Assembly (NCBI RefSeq): GCF_932294415.1
Contig: NC_065539.1
Coordinates: forward strand, 33,978,001 to 34,042,000
Reading direction: 5' to 3'
Length of the DNA: 64,000 nucleotides
DNA from: Quercus robur
Lineage: Eukaryota; Streptophyta; Magnoliopsida; Fagales; Fagaceae
The first letter of the stretch is position 1; every line of letters starts with the position of its first letter. Below the pieces are notes generated by a model, which was given only the letters and a program-made list of their open reading frames with translations, was not told the DNA's origin and ran no database searches. This document shows, one piece after another, positions 12,774-22,071 of the stretch. The position numbers were made by a program, and so were the translations under genes.

Positions 12774-14690
12774 CCCCTTAAGATGAGAACCAGAATTGTG
12801 AATGTTCACAATGCTCATCTTGGTAAGTAAAGCTTTCAATTGTTGACCACTGAGAGCCTTTGTGAGAAGATCGGCTAATTGTGAATGTGTAGGAGTGAAA
12901 AACAATCTAATGACTTTATCTTGCACCTTGTCTCTAACCAAATGGCAATCTACTTCTATATGCTTTGTCCTTTCATGAAAAACAAGATTTTCACCAATAT
13001 ATATGGCTGCTTAATTGTTACAAAACAGCATTGCAGGTTTTGGATGATAAACCTCTAAATCTTTCAACAATGCCAATATTCAAGTCATTTCACAAACAGT
13101 CACTGTCATTGCTCTATACTCTACTTCAGCAGAAAATTTAGGGTACGTTTGGTACACTGAATGTGAATTACAACAGGAATGGTAATCTTTATTACCATGA
13201 ATAAAATGTGTTATAATGGAATAACTAAACATATTCATTAGTTTGGTTGTGAGTTGTAACATTAGAATAAAACTTATGATCTATTTTAGGAAATATCTCA
13301 TTCTTACAATTATATTTCCTAGAAAATAATATATTTTAAATTTTAGAGAGATGAGTAATTTTTTGATGATTTTTTATTTCCATAATTGTTAGGTGGATAT
13401 GGAAAGTTTATTTATTTAGAAATATATTAATGTTAAAAATTATTATATCTATTAAGGAATAGTTATTACAACATTTTTAGAGAGGAATACTTATTCCTCA
13501 TTTTAAAGAATTCTTATTCATAAGGAATGACTATTCCCTGTAATAAAAACATAACCAAACTATTGAATAGCTAAACCAAAGGAATAACTGTTACATTACA
13601 GTGCTTATTACAGTCTACCAAACGTGTCCTTAGAGACTATGGATTGCTTCTTGGATTTCCATGAAATCAGAGAATCACCTAAGAAAACACAATATCCAGT
13701 AGTGGATCTTCAAGTGTCAACATAAGATGCCCAGTCTACATCTATGTATGCTTTAAGATGTAAAACTGATTTGGATGACAAGAGAATACCTTGACCAGGA
13801 CTCCCTTTTATGTATCGCAACACTTTATAGGCTGCATCCATATGAGGTTTTCGTGGTTTTGACATAAATTGACTCAGTTTGTGCACTGAATATGTAATGT
13901 CTGGTCTGGTGATAGTGAGGTATAACAGTTTGCCCACCAATCTTCTGTACACACCAGGATCAGATAACAATTCCCCATGAAACTTACTCAACTTTAAATT
14001 TTTCTCCATAGGAACTTTGCTAGGCTTACATCTTGTCATGCCTGCATCTTTGAGGATCTCTAAGGCATACTTCCTTTGGCATAATGAAATACCTTGTTCT
14101 GATTTGGCCACTTCTATACCAAGAAAGTATTTCAAATTTCCTAGATCTTTCAACTTAAACTCTTAATCCAAGAGTAATCAGACTTGGATTGCTTGAAACC
14201 ACACTTCAGAATAGTGGAGGAAAACTTGGAGTACCACTGTCTTGATGCCTGCTTGAGTACATACAAAGACTTGTTTAGTTTACACACCAAATGGTCCCCT
14301 TTGCTGTGAAACCCTTGAGACACCTGCATGTAAACTTCTTCATGAAGGTCACCATGAAGGAATGCATTGTTTACATCAAGCTGAACCAGGTGCCGACCTC
14401 TCACAGCAGATATAGCAAGCAAAGTCTTGACAGAAGTCATTTTAGCACAAGTGAAAAAGTTTTTGTGAAGTCCAAACCCTCCTGTTGAGTGAAAACTTTA
14501 GCCATAAGCCTGGCTTTATACCTCTCCACCATCCCATCAACCTTATACTTGATCCTATACATCCACTTGCAGCCAATAGCCCTTTTATGAGCAAGTAAAG
14601 AAGTAAGAGTCCAAGTCTAGTTAGATTTCAATGCAGCAATCTTAGCAACCATAGCATCCTGCCATTTAGGGTATTTTATAGCCTCATTAT
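12774..14690 (-). pseudogene. Copia pol: reverse transcriptase and RNase H
   Basis: On the minus strand the RT begins near 14690 ([29 protein letters not shown]) and reaches [13 protein letters not shown] with the first catalytic Asp, then [13 protein letters not shown] and SKSDYS. It jumps directly to [17 protein letters not shown]. The normal segment between these, which holds the YVDD active site, is absent, with the junction near 14155-14170. RNase H follows (YIDVDWAS, then [10 protein letters not shown]) and is split by a MITE at 13141-13629. It resumes with SAEVEYRAMT and ends in LADLLTKAL near 12840. A TAG/TGA and the deletion make it inactive. Confidence 0.88.
13141..13629. mobile_element. 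PIF/Harbinger-type MITE, TSD TTA
   Basis: 489 bp insertion within the Copia RNase H coding region. The ends are GGGTACGTTTGGTACACTG and, inverted, GGACACGTTTGGTAGACTG; both flanks carry TTA (13138-13140 and 13630-13632). TTA/TAA targets and a GTTTGG terminal repeat are features of Tourist/Harbinger MITEs. No transposase is encoded. Removing it rejoins SIVS to the SAEVEYRA part of RNase H. Confidence 0.88.
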
Positions 14691-14869
14691 AAGATTTAGG
14701 CTCGAAAACATTAGTAATAAGAGAACAAAAATGAGCATAAGAAGGAGACAAGCTAGTTGAATCAAGATAATGAGATAAAGGGTATTTAGTACCTGAAATA
14801 GATGTGGAGGATCCAAACTTGAAGGCATGATTGGAATGATCAAACTGATCATGAACAACATTGTTACAT

Positions 14870-17038
14870 TTATTCTTGCAAATAAGCAGGAGTTTTAGAG
14901 ATTCTGGTGGATTTTCTTAAAGGTGGAACAAAAGAAGTAGATGGAAGTTGTGCAAAATCTGAAGCATCAGTAGAGTGAGAAATAGGAACAATGGAAGGAA
15001 GAGGTAAATCAAGTGTGGGAGAAGAGGATTCAAGAGGTAAGGAAAGAGGCAAATTAGGAGCATGAATAGGCAAATCAAAAGTGGTAATAGGCAAATCAAA
15101 ATTGGAAACAGGTAAATTAGAAGTGGGAAGTGACTAAGGAATATCAGAAGGAAGAGAGGAATCAAAACTGTGAGATGAATTTGGAAAAATAGGTTGAGAT
15201 GCAATAGGCAAAGGATTAGTGGAAGTAGTTAAAAAGGGAAAAAGATGAGGGAAAAGGCTAGTGGAGTGAGGGGAAGAAGAATAAGTGGATGAAATAAAGG
15301 GAAACACAGTTTCATGAAAAAGAACATCTCTAGAGACAAAAACCTTCTTGGTTGCCAAATTAATCACTCTGTAACCTTTAACACCATAAGGATACCCTAT
15401 AAAAACACATGGAATAGATCTAGGATCAAATTTAGATCTATTATGGGTTAAAGTGGAAACAAAACAAAGGCAACCAAAAACCTTTAAGTGATCATAAGAT
15501 GGAAGTTTGTTATAAAGCTTCTCAAAGGGTGTTTTGTTATTTAGAGTTGAAGAGGGCAATCTGTTGATGATATACACAGCTGTCAATACACATTCACCCC
15601 AAAAAGAAAGAGGCACATTAGACTGAAACCTTAAGGCCCTTGCAATGTTCAAAATGTGTTGGTGTTTCCTCTCCACAACTAAATTTTATTGTGGAGTGGC
15701 AACACTTGAATGCTGATGCAAAATACCATGTTCAGCAAAGAAATCTTTGAGGAAAAACTCTTGAGCATTGTCAATCCTAATGGCCTTGACATGAGTATTG
15801 AACTATGTAGATATCATCTTATAAAATGAAATTAATAAGGGTCTAGTTTCAGATTTAGATTTCATAAGGTATACCCATGTGGATCTAGTAGCATCATCTA
15901 CAATGGTAAGAAAATACCTAAAGTCATCATGTGTAACCTTGGTAAATGGTCCCCAAACATCATAGTGAACAAGATCAAAAGCATTTTCAGACAAATGATT
16001 AAAGAAAGGAAAGGGTAAATGTTTCTGTTTAGCAATGGGGCAAAGAGTACAACCTTTATTGCTATGTACATTGATTACATCAGGAATAGAATCATGTAAA
16101 GCATGAAGTATGGCATCTGAAACATGTCCTAATCTAAGATGCCAAAGAAATGGCTTGGTAGTAACAGGTACATCAGAAACATTATTAACAAAGGAACTAA
16201 AAACAGACCCTAGAATAGAAGACACTGTAGAAACAGATTTGCAAGAAGCTGAAGATTGCAGTAAGTAGAGGTTGTTATGCAATTTACCCACTCCAATCGT
16301 TTTCCAACAAGAAAGATCCTATATAAAACACAAATTGGACAAGAAAACACAGTAACATGATAGACATTTGGTTAACTGACTTATTGAGATAAAAAAGAAG
16401 GTGAAAGAAGGAACACATAGCACATTCTCAAGAACTAGATTAGTTGTTACTTGAATAGTGAATATGTGTATGACAACAACTCTCTCACCATTAGGCAATT
16501 GAACAAAAGAGGTAATAGAACTAGTGATTTTAGTGAACAATGTAACTGAATGGACAATGTGATATATTGCTCTATTATCAAGAACCCAAGTGTTCTTACC
16601 AAAAGCTGTTTTATTCACTGGATTGACAGAAAAAACTGAATGTTCCATATTCAAGCACATAGAATCTTGTAAAAAGGCACAAAGATTACTTGAAAGAGCA
16701 AAATTGGCTGTGTGAATAGCTGCATCATTGGAATTAGTAGAAGTGGATGCATGAGAATTCAGCATAAAGGGCAATTGCTGATATTGCTCAGAAGTGAAAG
16801 GGAAAGAGCTATTCTGATGTGCAGATTCATATTGACCTTGATCATCATCAACCATCACTTGATTAGCCTTAGCAATTCTTCCTTTCTGCTTGTAACCTGG
16901 TGGAAAACCAACAAGCTTGTAACATTTCTCCATAATATGACCAATCCTTCCACAGTGACTGCACACAGGTTTACCCTTGCTAACATTTCCTTTGAAATTC
17001 TTGCCATTGCTGCCTAATGAAGAACCTTGATTGAAAGA
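14870..17038 (-). pseudogene. Copia gag zinc knuckle, protease and integrase
   Basis: Reading down the minus strand: a CCHC knuckle (CSHCGRIGHIMEKC, about 16965) and a protease whose active-site block reads WVLDNRAIYH where Copia proteins have D-S-G, so the catalytic motif is damaged. The GAG-pre-integrase zinc finger follows (HLRLGH...CTLCPIAKQ). The integrase core has Asp in LVHYDVWGP, Asp in IDNAQEF and Glu in VVERKHQH, then INRLPSSTL and VFGCLCFV. A Ser/Pro-rich linker runs to about 14870. Stops fall near 15690, 15805 and 16300. Catalytic triad positions of integrase survive, but the frame does not. Confidence 0.87.
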
Positions 17039-17813
17039 TTAATTCTTGACAGCAAGTGCAGCAGATTCAACAGAAGGAGTAACATTGAATTCTGAAGATC
17101 TTTGCCTTTCTTCCTGAATCACCAACGAGAAGGCCTTATCAATTGATAGTACAAGTTCCATCATGAGGATATGAGTTTTGACTTGTGAAAAGGAATCATT
17201 TAGTCCATTAAGGAACTTCATAATTGAATCTTGATGATGAAGATGTGCAATCTTATCATTTACACCACAAGTACATTTACCACATGAATAACATGGTAAA
17301 GGTCTGAGATTCAACAATTGATCCCAAGAAGCTTGAAGATCAGTGAAAAATGTTGTCACGGTAGAATCTCCTTGCATCACAGTGGAGATCTGCTTCTGAA
17401 GTTGAGAAACCCTTGGTTCATTGGTTTGCAAAAACCGATTCTTGAGTGCATTTCACACCTCAAAAGCTGTGTTTTTGTAAATGACACTAGCAGTGATATG
17501 AGGTGAAACTGAATTCAAGATCCATGATGAGATCATTGAATTACACTTTGACCAAGCTTGTTTCTCGAGCGATGTGACTACCATTGATGCAGTGATAGAG
17601 CCATCAACAAAACCAAGTTTACTCTTGGCATCCAATGCCATTCTCATTACTCTGGCCCAGGTAGTGTAATTGTCCTTAGTCAGAGGTTGAGCAACAAGGA
17701 TTGCACTAGGAGATTTACCATGGTGCAAGAAGAATGGACTTCATGGATCTTCCATTGGAGAAAGCTCTCACTGAGAGGAAGAAGATGAAGTAGTTTCAAT
17801 GTTTGATGCCATT
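17039..17813 (-). pseudogene. Copia gag
   Basis: The start is the ATG at 17811-17813 (MASNIETTSSSSSQ), 25 nt downstream of the primer-binding site, as expected for Copia gag. The first stop is a TGA at 17768-17770; later blocks are PLTKDNYTTWARVMRMAL, SKLGFVDGSI and WILNSVSPHI (the UBN2/DUF4219 gag signature), then TTFFTDLQASWDQL and FLNGLNDSF. Further stops lie at 17453-17455 and 17039-17041. Gag would form the virus-like particle; it is untranslatable as one protein here. Confidence 0.87.
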
Positions 17814-17826
17814 GGCAAAGGCTCAA

Positions 17827-17838
17827 GCTTTGATACCA
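17827..17838 (-). promoter_or_regulatory. Copia primer-binding site
   Basis: Minus strand TGGTATCAAAGC lies directly next to the 5' LTR edge at 17839. It matches the initiator tRNA-Met complement used by most plant Copia elements (TGGTATCAGAGC) except for one base. It fixes the LTR boundary. Confidence 0.85.
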
Positions 17839-18219
17839 TATAAGAAAGCATAGAGAAATGAGGGAAAAAAATAGAAAGATAGAGAGAAAATTCGAGATGA
17901 AGAAACTTGTATTTCACAAAACTGAATTGAATATGTACATGAATTGGGTCTATATACAAAAACAAGGCATAAACAAATATCCCAACTTATATGGGATCAG
18001 TTACAGCACATGTAAGGTTAGTTATAGCACGTGTGAAAAGCATCACTACATAAATAACTACTAAGCTACTTGTAGTTTAGTCTACAGTACTTAACAACTA
18101 AGCATGACACTGTCGTTTAGAGCTCAAACTTCTTCTTCTTGTTTCTTTCTTCTTTGCTTCACTTCGTTTCTTCCATTCTGATTTGATCCTTTCTAATTTG
18201 ATTCTTTAGAACTTTGATA
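17839..18219 (-). repeat. Copia 5' LTR
   Basis: 381 bp, full-length partner of the interrupted LTR at 8645. Ends are TATAAG and TTTGATA in plus orientation. A TATA-like GTATATAGACC on the minus strand near 17949 is a candidate promoter. The outer edge abuts the GTGTA duplication. Confidence 0.92.
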
Positions 18220-18224
18220 GTGTA

Positions 18225-18928
18225 AGCTGGAACTTGAATCGGCACTCCATGCTCTTTGGTCTTATGCAAAACTAGATGTGGTATGGGAGGACAACTCACT
18301 ATGGAATTGTCATCGAACTAAGAACTTCATAGACTTCAAGGAGTTGCTGTCATGGTTAATATCAAGCCAACACCACATTGAACTCTTCTCAATCACAGCA
18401 TGGTTAGTATGGACCCAACGGAATCAAGTTCGTCTACACAAACCTTGCAGCAATCCACACTTGATACCTTCACTAGCCAAAGAACGCCTTGCTGAGTTTG
18501 CAATGGTGCAGCCCACCCCACCTCTCCCTCAATCTGCTGCATCATCATCCCGAGCTCAGTGGAGTTGCCTTCTGTAGGATATGGTGAAGAATAATTGAAA
18601 TGGAGCCATATTTGCTAGCCAGGAAAAATCAAGTATAGGTGTGGTGATTCAAGACAGCATCGGCAAGGTATTGTGCTCTTTGTCTAAACAATTACCACAA
18701 GCCTATATTCCATTTGAAATCGAAGCTTTGGCAACATTAACAGCTCTCCAACTTGCCTCGGACATGGGTTTTCGTCGAGCTGTCCTAGAAACTGACTCAC
18801 AAATCTTGGTGAAGACCATGCTCAAGGATAGCAACTTCCTCTCCTCAGATGGTTTGCTAATTGAGGATGTCAAATTTTTTGCTAAGTTCTTTAATCATTT
18901 GCATTACTCTCATGTAAAAAAAGAAGGC
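18225..18928 (+). pseudogene. LINE ORF2 continuation: zf-RVT end and RNase H
   Basis: Directly continues the LINE broken at 8639. Removing the Copia element and one GTGTA brings the Cys of the zf-RVT zinc site (CD.C) together with KLELESALHALW. Then come WLISSQHH, AWLVWTQRNQVRLHKP and the RNase H domain: GVVIQDSIGKVLCSL, FEIEALATLTALQLA, VLETDSQILVKTM and HVKKEGN. The expected next block (AHSLAR) is missing; sequence changes abruptly at about 18928 to FCF1-derived DNA. Stops at 18575-18577 and near 18598. Confidence 0.85.
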
Positions 18929-19304
18929 AACTTCATCTTAGTTTGTTCTCTATTGTTCAGACTTGGAATAACTTCATCTTAGTTTGTTCTGATGTTCATC
19001 CTAAGAAATGGGGAAAGCGGAGAAAGGTCCCAAATTTGCTGCCATGAAAAAAATGGTCACCAAAAAATCATTAAAAAGTAAGCCTCTTTTTTTTCACTTA
19101 AGTTTTTTTATATTATTCTCTTTAATCAGTAGTAATTTTTTCTTTTATGTATTGGATTCAGTTACAAACAACAGGTTTTGGACCCAAAAAAGAATGATAA
19201 CAATGAAAAGAAGCTCCCAAGAAATGTGTAAGCCTTATTGTGTTGTTTATCGTTGTTATTTATCTAGTTTTCCTTTGAATTTTGTAAGTATTTATAAAAG
19301 TCTC

Positions 19305-19312
<8 letters not shown>

Positions 19313-19384
<72 letters not shown>
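19313..19384 (+). repeat. (TA)n-(GA)n microsatellite
   Basis: About 12 TA units followed by about 24 GA units, inside intron 2 of the FCF1 pseudogene. The functional gene has a short (TG)n at the matching place. Confidence 0.95.
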
Positions 19385-19390
<6 letters not shown>

Positions 19391-19639
19391 GTTAAATTTT
19401 GGGTATAGGAGCTTTGGAGTTTGTAAGGGTTTATATTGTGTTGTAATGTGTTTAATTTTGTATGATATAGGCCGAAGGTTTCGTCGGCACTTTTCTTCAA
19501 TTACAACACCTCGTTGGGACCGCCATATCAAGTTTTGGTATATACCAACTTCATCAATTTCTCTATCCAGAATAAAGTGAGTGATTAGTGGTTTTATTCC
19601 ATTTTATTTTAAATGGTTTTGGTTCATAAAAATGCATTA

Positions 19640-19998
19640 TCTATCTATAGTATATACAAGAGAATTCCTTTTTTTCAACTAGACTTTTATGTGGTCTAAA
19701 AATACTCTCATTAATAAAAGGTAACTTTATTTAGAAATAGGGTCATAAATGTCAAATAACAAATTTCATTTTGAATTCGAAAAGAGACCTCCTAAAATTT
19801 AGGAATTTTTTCCATTCAAGTTCAAAAATGAAATTACAGTTACGGCTTATCTCTAAAGTTTATCATTTTTATTTATTTGAAAAAAAAAATATATATATAT
19901 ATATATCTCTAAATTATAATATGTGTAAATTATTAATTTTTACCCAAAAAAATAAAAGAGCCTTTGAGCACGCGTATGAGCACGTGCTTAGAGGCTAA
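19640..19998 (+). mobile_element. Short non-autonomous Helitron
   Basis: Starts TCTATCTATAG and ends AGAGGCTAA, with a hairpin (AGCACG...CGTGCT) 9-10 nt before the CTAA end. It is inserted between A and T without target duplication. The matching place in intron 3 of the intact gene (near 24168) reads GCATCATTTGAG and serves as the empty site. All four Helitron hallmarks are therefore met. 359 bp, no coding. Confidence 0.85.
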
Positions 19999-20597
19999 TT
20001 TGAGATAAATTTTTATTGTTTGTGACTCACTAAATGTGTGTAATTACCAATTGAAAAGGAAAAAAAAAATCAAAGAATGAGACGAAATCCTTATTCAATT
20101 CTAGAGCTTGTTCTCTTCCCATTAATGCGTTGAAGGATATGTTCTGGAAGCATGGATAGAAATAATAACTTGATTGTATTTTGACTTGGTAACTTTGCAT
20201 TACAATCCTAAGTTATGCAATTTCTTTCATTGTTGTGCAACTAGACTTGGAGAAGGGAATGATGGACTGCCTATATGCAAAATGTGAGTTTGGAATCACT
20301 AGTTTCTTCAATTTAATGTGACTATTAATTTGCTGCTAGAATTTTTGTGTTGTGTTAATGAGGTATCCAAAGTTCAACATAGTTGTTAATGTGGTTTTAT
20401 AAAAAGCATTGAGTGCCATGTATCATTGGCAAACACTTATATATGTGTTAACTAAATCTAGTACATAAAAGCAAAAATTAGTACTGATTAGAGAATAATA
20501 TAAAAAACTTAAGTGTAGAAAAAAAGAGACTGACTTTTTTAATGGATATTTTGGTGACCAATTTTTTCATGGCAGCAAATTTGGGACCCATCTCTTA

Positions 20598-22021
20598 TGG
20601 CTTGTTTGGAAGTTTAGAGAGGGAGGAGAGTAGAGGGAAGTAGAGGGAAAGAGAGTAGTGGGGAGGAGAGTAGAGCGGAATGGTTATCCTCTACCTTGTT
20701 TGGATGTTTTTAAAAATTAGTAAGGGGAAAGGGAGTAATTAGCCCTTCCTCTTGTTTGGATGTTTTAAAAATTAGGATGAAGAGGAGAGGAAATGATTTA
20801 AATAGAAAAATTTACCCCTATTTGAAAATGGACTTGCAACATTGGTCTATGATTAATATATCAGTTTTGTAAAGTCACGAACCTGATTATCATTCATCCA
20901 AATCTTAGAATATAAACACAAAACCATGATTTTCAACAACTAGTGCAGTTCATACATACAAACGCGTATCTAAAAATTCTATTATTACAGATCATACCAA
21001 AAAAATAAATTGCTAATTAAAAAAAATACAAAGCTTGATACAGATTAGCTTCCTAATCTCCTAAAATCAAATCATTATCAGTCAAAAATCCAATTGTTCT
21101 CTGAATGTTTGAAAACAAGGTGTTCATAACAATATTAATAAAAACTAAACAGTGCCTAATTTAGTAGGTTTTTTCAAACTCCAACCGAAATCCAAATTCT
21201 CATTTCTTTTCCACATTTTTTGAGCAACCAAACACAGGCACAAGTAGAGGGGAAAAAAAAAAAAAAAAAAGCAGAAACATAAAACAAATCCTCCAAAATG
21301 CACACAATCAGAAATGACATGAAACAAGAGGACAAACCCAATGGTTGACGATCGAGAAAGCAGAAATCAGGCCAGTGAGGAGGAGAACCAAGAGCAAGCA
21401 AAGTGAGATCTCGGAGTTGTAGGGAGAAACCCTAGAATTGTCGTCAAAGAAGGGGCACCAGGAATGGAAATTGTACCATGAAAACGGACGGTCATGATCT
21501 TTGGAGGAATGTCGATCGCGATCATCGTCGTCGTCGGGATAGTTCTTCAAAATCAAAGGGGAAAAGTCACCGTCGCTCTTCATCGGAGACGAAGTGGCTC
21601 GAGGCCTGATCGAGCTTAAGTGCCTGAGCTTGATTATGGCTCGCCTCGGACTATAATCTGGTGACATCGTTGTCAACAACCCACAACTCGGCAACGTCTA
21701 AATAGTGAGATTCAATTTTTTTTTTTCATTCACCTTAAATTTTCTCAGGAAACAAACAAAGATTATTTATATAATCAGTTTGTAATTTTGTTAATTTAAA
21801 AATGATAAATTGGGGAATTCATTTGGTCAATAATTTATCTACTCTACTTTCCCTCCAAATCTCTTCAATTTGGGGGAATTAAAAATGAGGGGTTAGAGGT
21901 AGTTGAAACCCCTCCAAACCCCTCCCCCTCCTTCCTTAAAAAACTTTCAAACAAGATAATTGAATTACTCTCCCTTGCTCTACTCTACTCCCCCTCCTTT
22001 TTTAAACATCCAAATAGGCCA
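20598..22021. mobile_element. Non-autonomous PIF/Harbinger-type element carrying a gene fragment
   Basis: 1424 bp, flanked by TTA at 20595-20597 and 22022-22024. Terminal repeats are TGGCTTGTTTGGAAGTTT and, inverted, TGGCCTATTTGGATGTTT. The sub-terminal regions are purine-rich on the left (AGAGGGAGGAGAG) and pyrimidine-rich on the right, and the terminal TTGTTTGGATGTTTT motif recurs inside. No transposase. The insertion point is certain because the two halves of the inverted FCF1 fragment rejoin when it is removed. The centre holds an open frame (21308-21694, minus). Confidence 0.85.
21308..21694 (-). other. Captured exon-like open frame with membrane anchor
   Basis: 128 codons on the minus strand, not recognised. 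The product would have a basic N-terminal part (PRRAIIKLRHLSSIRPRA), an Asp run (DDDDDRDR) and one hydrophobic segment (ISLCLLLVLLLTGLISAFS), like the cytoplasmic tail and signal anchor of a type II Golgi protein. A GT donor-like GGTTTGTCC follows the hydrophobic segment. GC content is clearly higher than in the surrounding transposon. The simplest reading is a host first exon captured by the Harbinger element. No function is assigned. Confidence 0.4.
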
Positions 22022-22071
22022 TTAGGATGAAGAGTAGAACAAACTAAGATGAAGTTATTCCTAGTGAGTCC

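Larger units (their letters stand above)
8645..18219 (-). mobile_element. Copia LTR retrotransposon with non-canonical TA...TA termini
   Basis: A minus-strand Copia element, 9575 bp as it stands and about 5.3 kb without its nested insertions. Flanks are GTGTA duplications at 8640-8644 and 18220-18224. Both LTRs are 381 bp and run TATAAGAAAG...ACTTTGATA in plus orientation, so the ends are TA/TA instead of TG/CA. This is confirmed by the adjoining primer-binding site and polypurine tract. On the minus strand the order is LTR, PBS, gag, protease, integrase, RT, RNase H, PPT, LTR, which is the Copia order. About 25 mismatches between the LTRs by eye (6-7 percent) make it an old insertion. It is dead: several stops, a lost RT active site and two nested insertions. 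Confidence 0.92.
3591..18928 (+). mobile_element. L1-type LINE, split by a nested Copia insertion
   Basis: A plus-strand non-LTR retrotransposon. Its 5' UTR starts somewhere near 3591; ORF1 follows at 3842, ORF2 at 5369-8639, and the rest of ORF2 resumes at 18225-18928. The Copia element 8645-18219 cuts it within the zf-RVT coding region and duplicates GTGTA (8640-8644 and 18220-18224). No poly-A tail is seen. The element stops inside the RNase H domain at a junction with duplicated FCF1 sequence. Many stops and at least one frameshift show that it is inactive. Confidence 0.85.
18951..20445 (+). pseudogene. Truncated FCF1 duplicate (5' UTR, exons 1-4)
   Basis: A second-locus copy of the first half of FCF1, matching 23531-24635 with introns retained, so it is a DNA-level duplication and not a retrocopy. 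Exons: 19008-19077, 19162-19227, 19471-19576, 20241-20283. Lesions: a 1-nt deletion in exon 1 (70 nt against 71) shifts the frame; the PIN-domain Asp of VDTNF is Tyr (VYTNF) in exon 3; the acceptor of exon 4 is AA instead of AG. Exons 5-9 are absent, since homology stops in intron 4 at about 20445. Intron 2 has a long TA/GA microsatellite and intron 3 holds a Helitron. It cannot make FCF1, but it could be transcribed because it keeps the same 5' flank of about 55 bp. Confidence 0.92.
20446..22071 (-). pseudogene. Inverted FCF1 fragment (5' UTR, exon 1, intron 1), split by a transposon
   Basis: Read on the minus strand, 22071-22022 followed by 20597-20446 matches FCF1 from about 23513 to 23751. 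It holds the 5' UTR (ACTAGGAATAACTTC...), exon 1 and all of intron 1 to its acceptor. Exon 1 has lost 15 nt, so MGKAKKGP would become MGP. It is closer to the intact gene than to the sense pseudogene, for example TCTCTAATCAG against TCTCTTTAATCAG in intron 1. It abuts the sense pseudogene directly at 20445/20446. The Harbinger element at 20598-22021 interrupts it. Confidence 0.9.

Noticed and set aside
14917..15204. Leu-rich minus-strand membrane protein
   Set aside because: It is the alternate frame of the Ser/Pro-rich linker between Copia integrase and RT.
18951..20445. Second working FCF1 gene
   Set aside because: Frameshift in exon 1, Asp to Tyr at the PIN site, lost acceptor at exon 4 and no exons 5-9.
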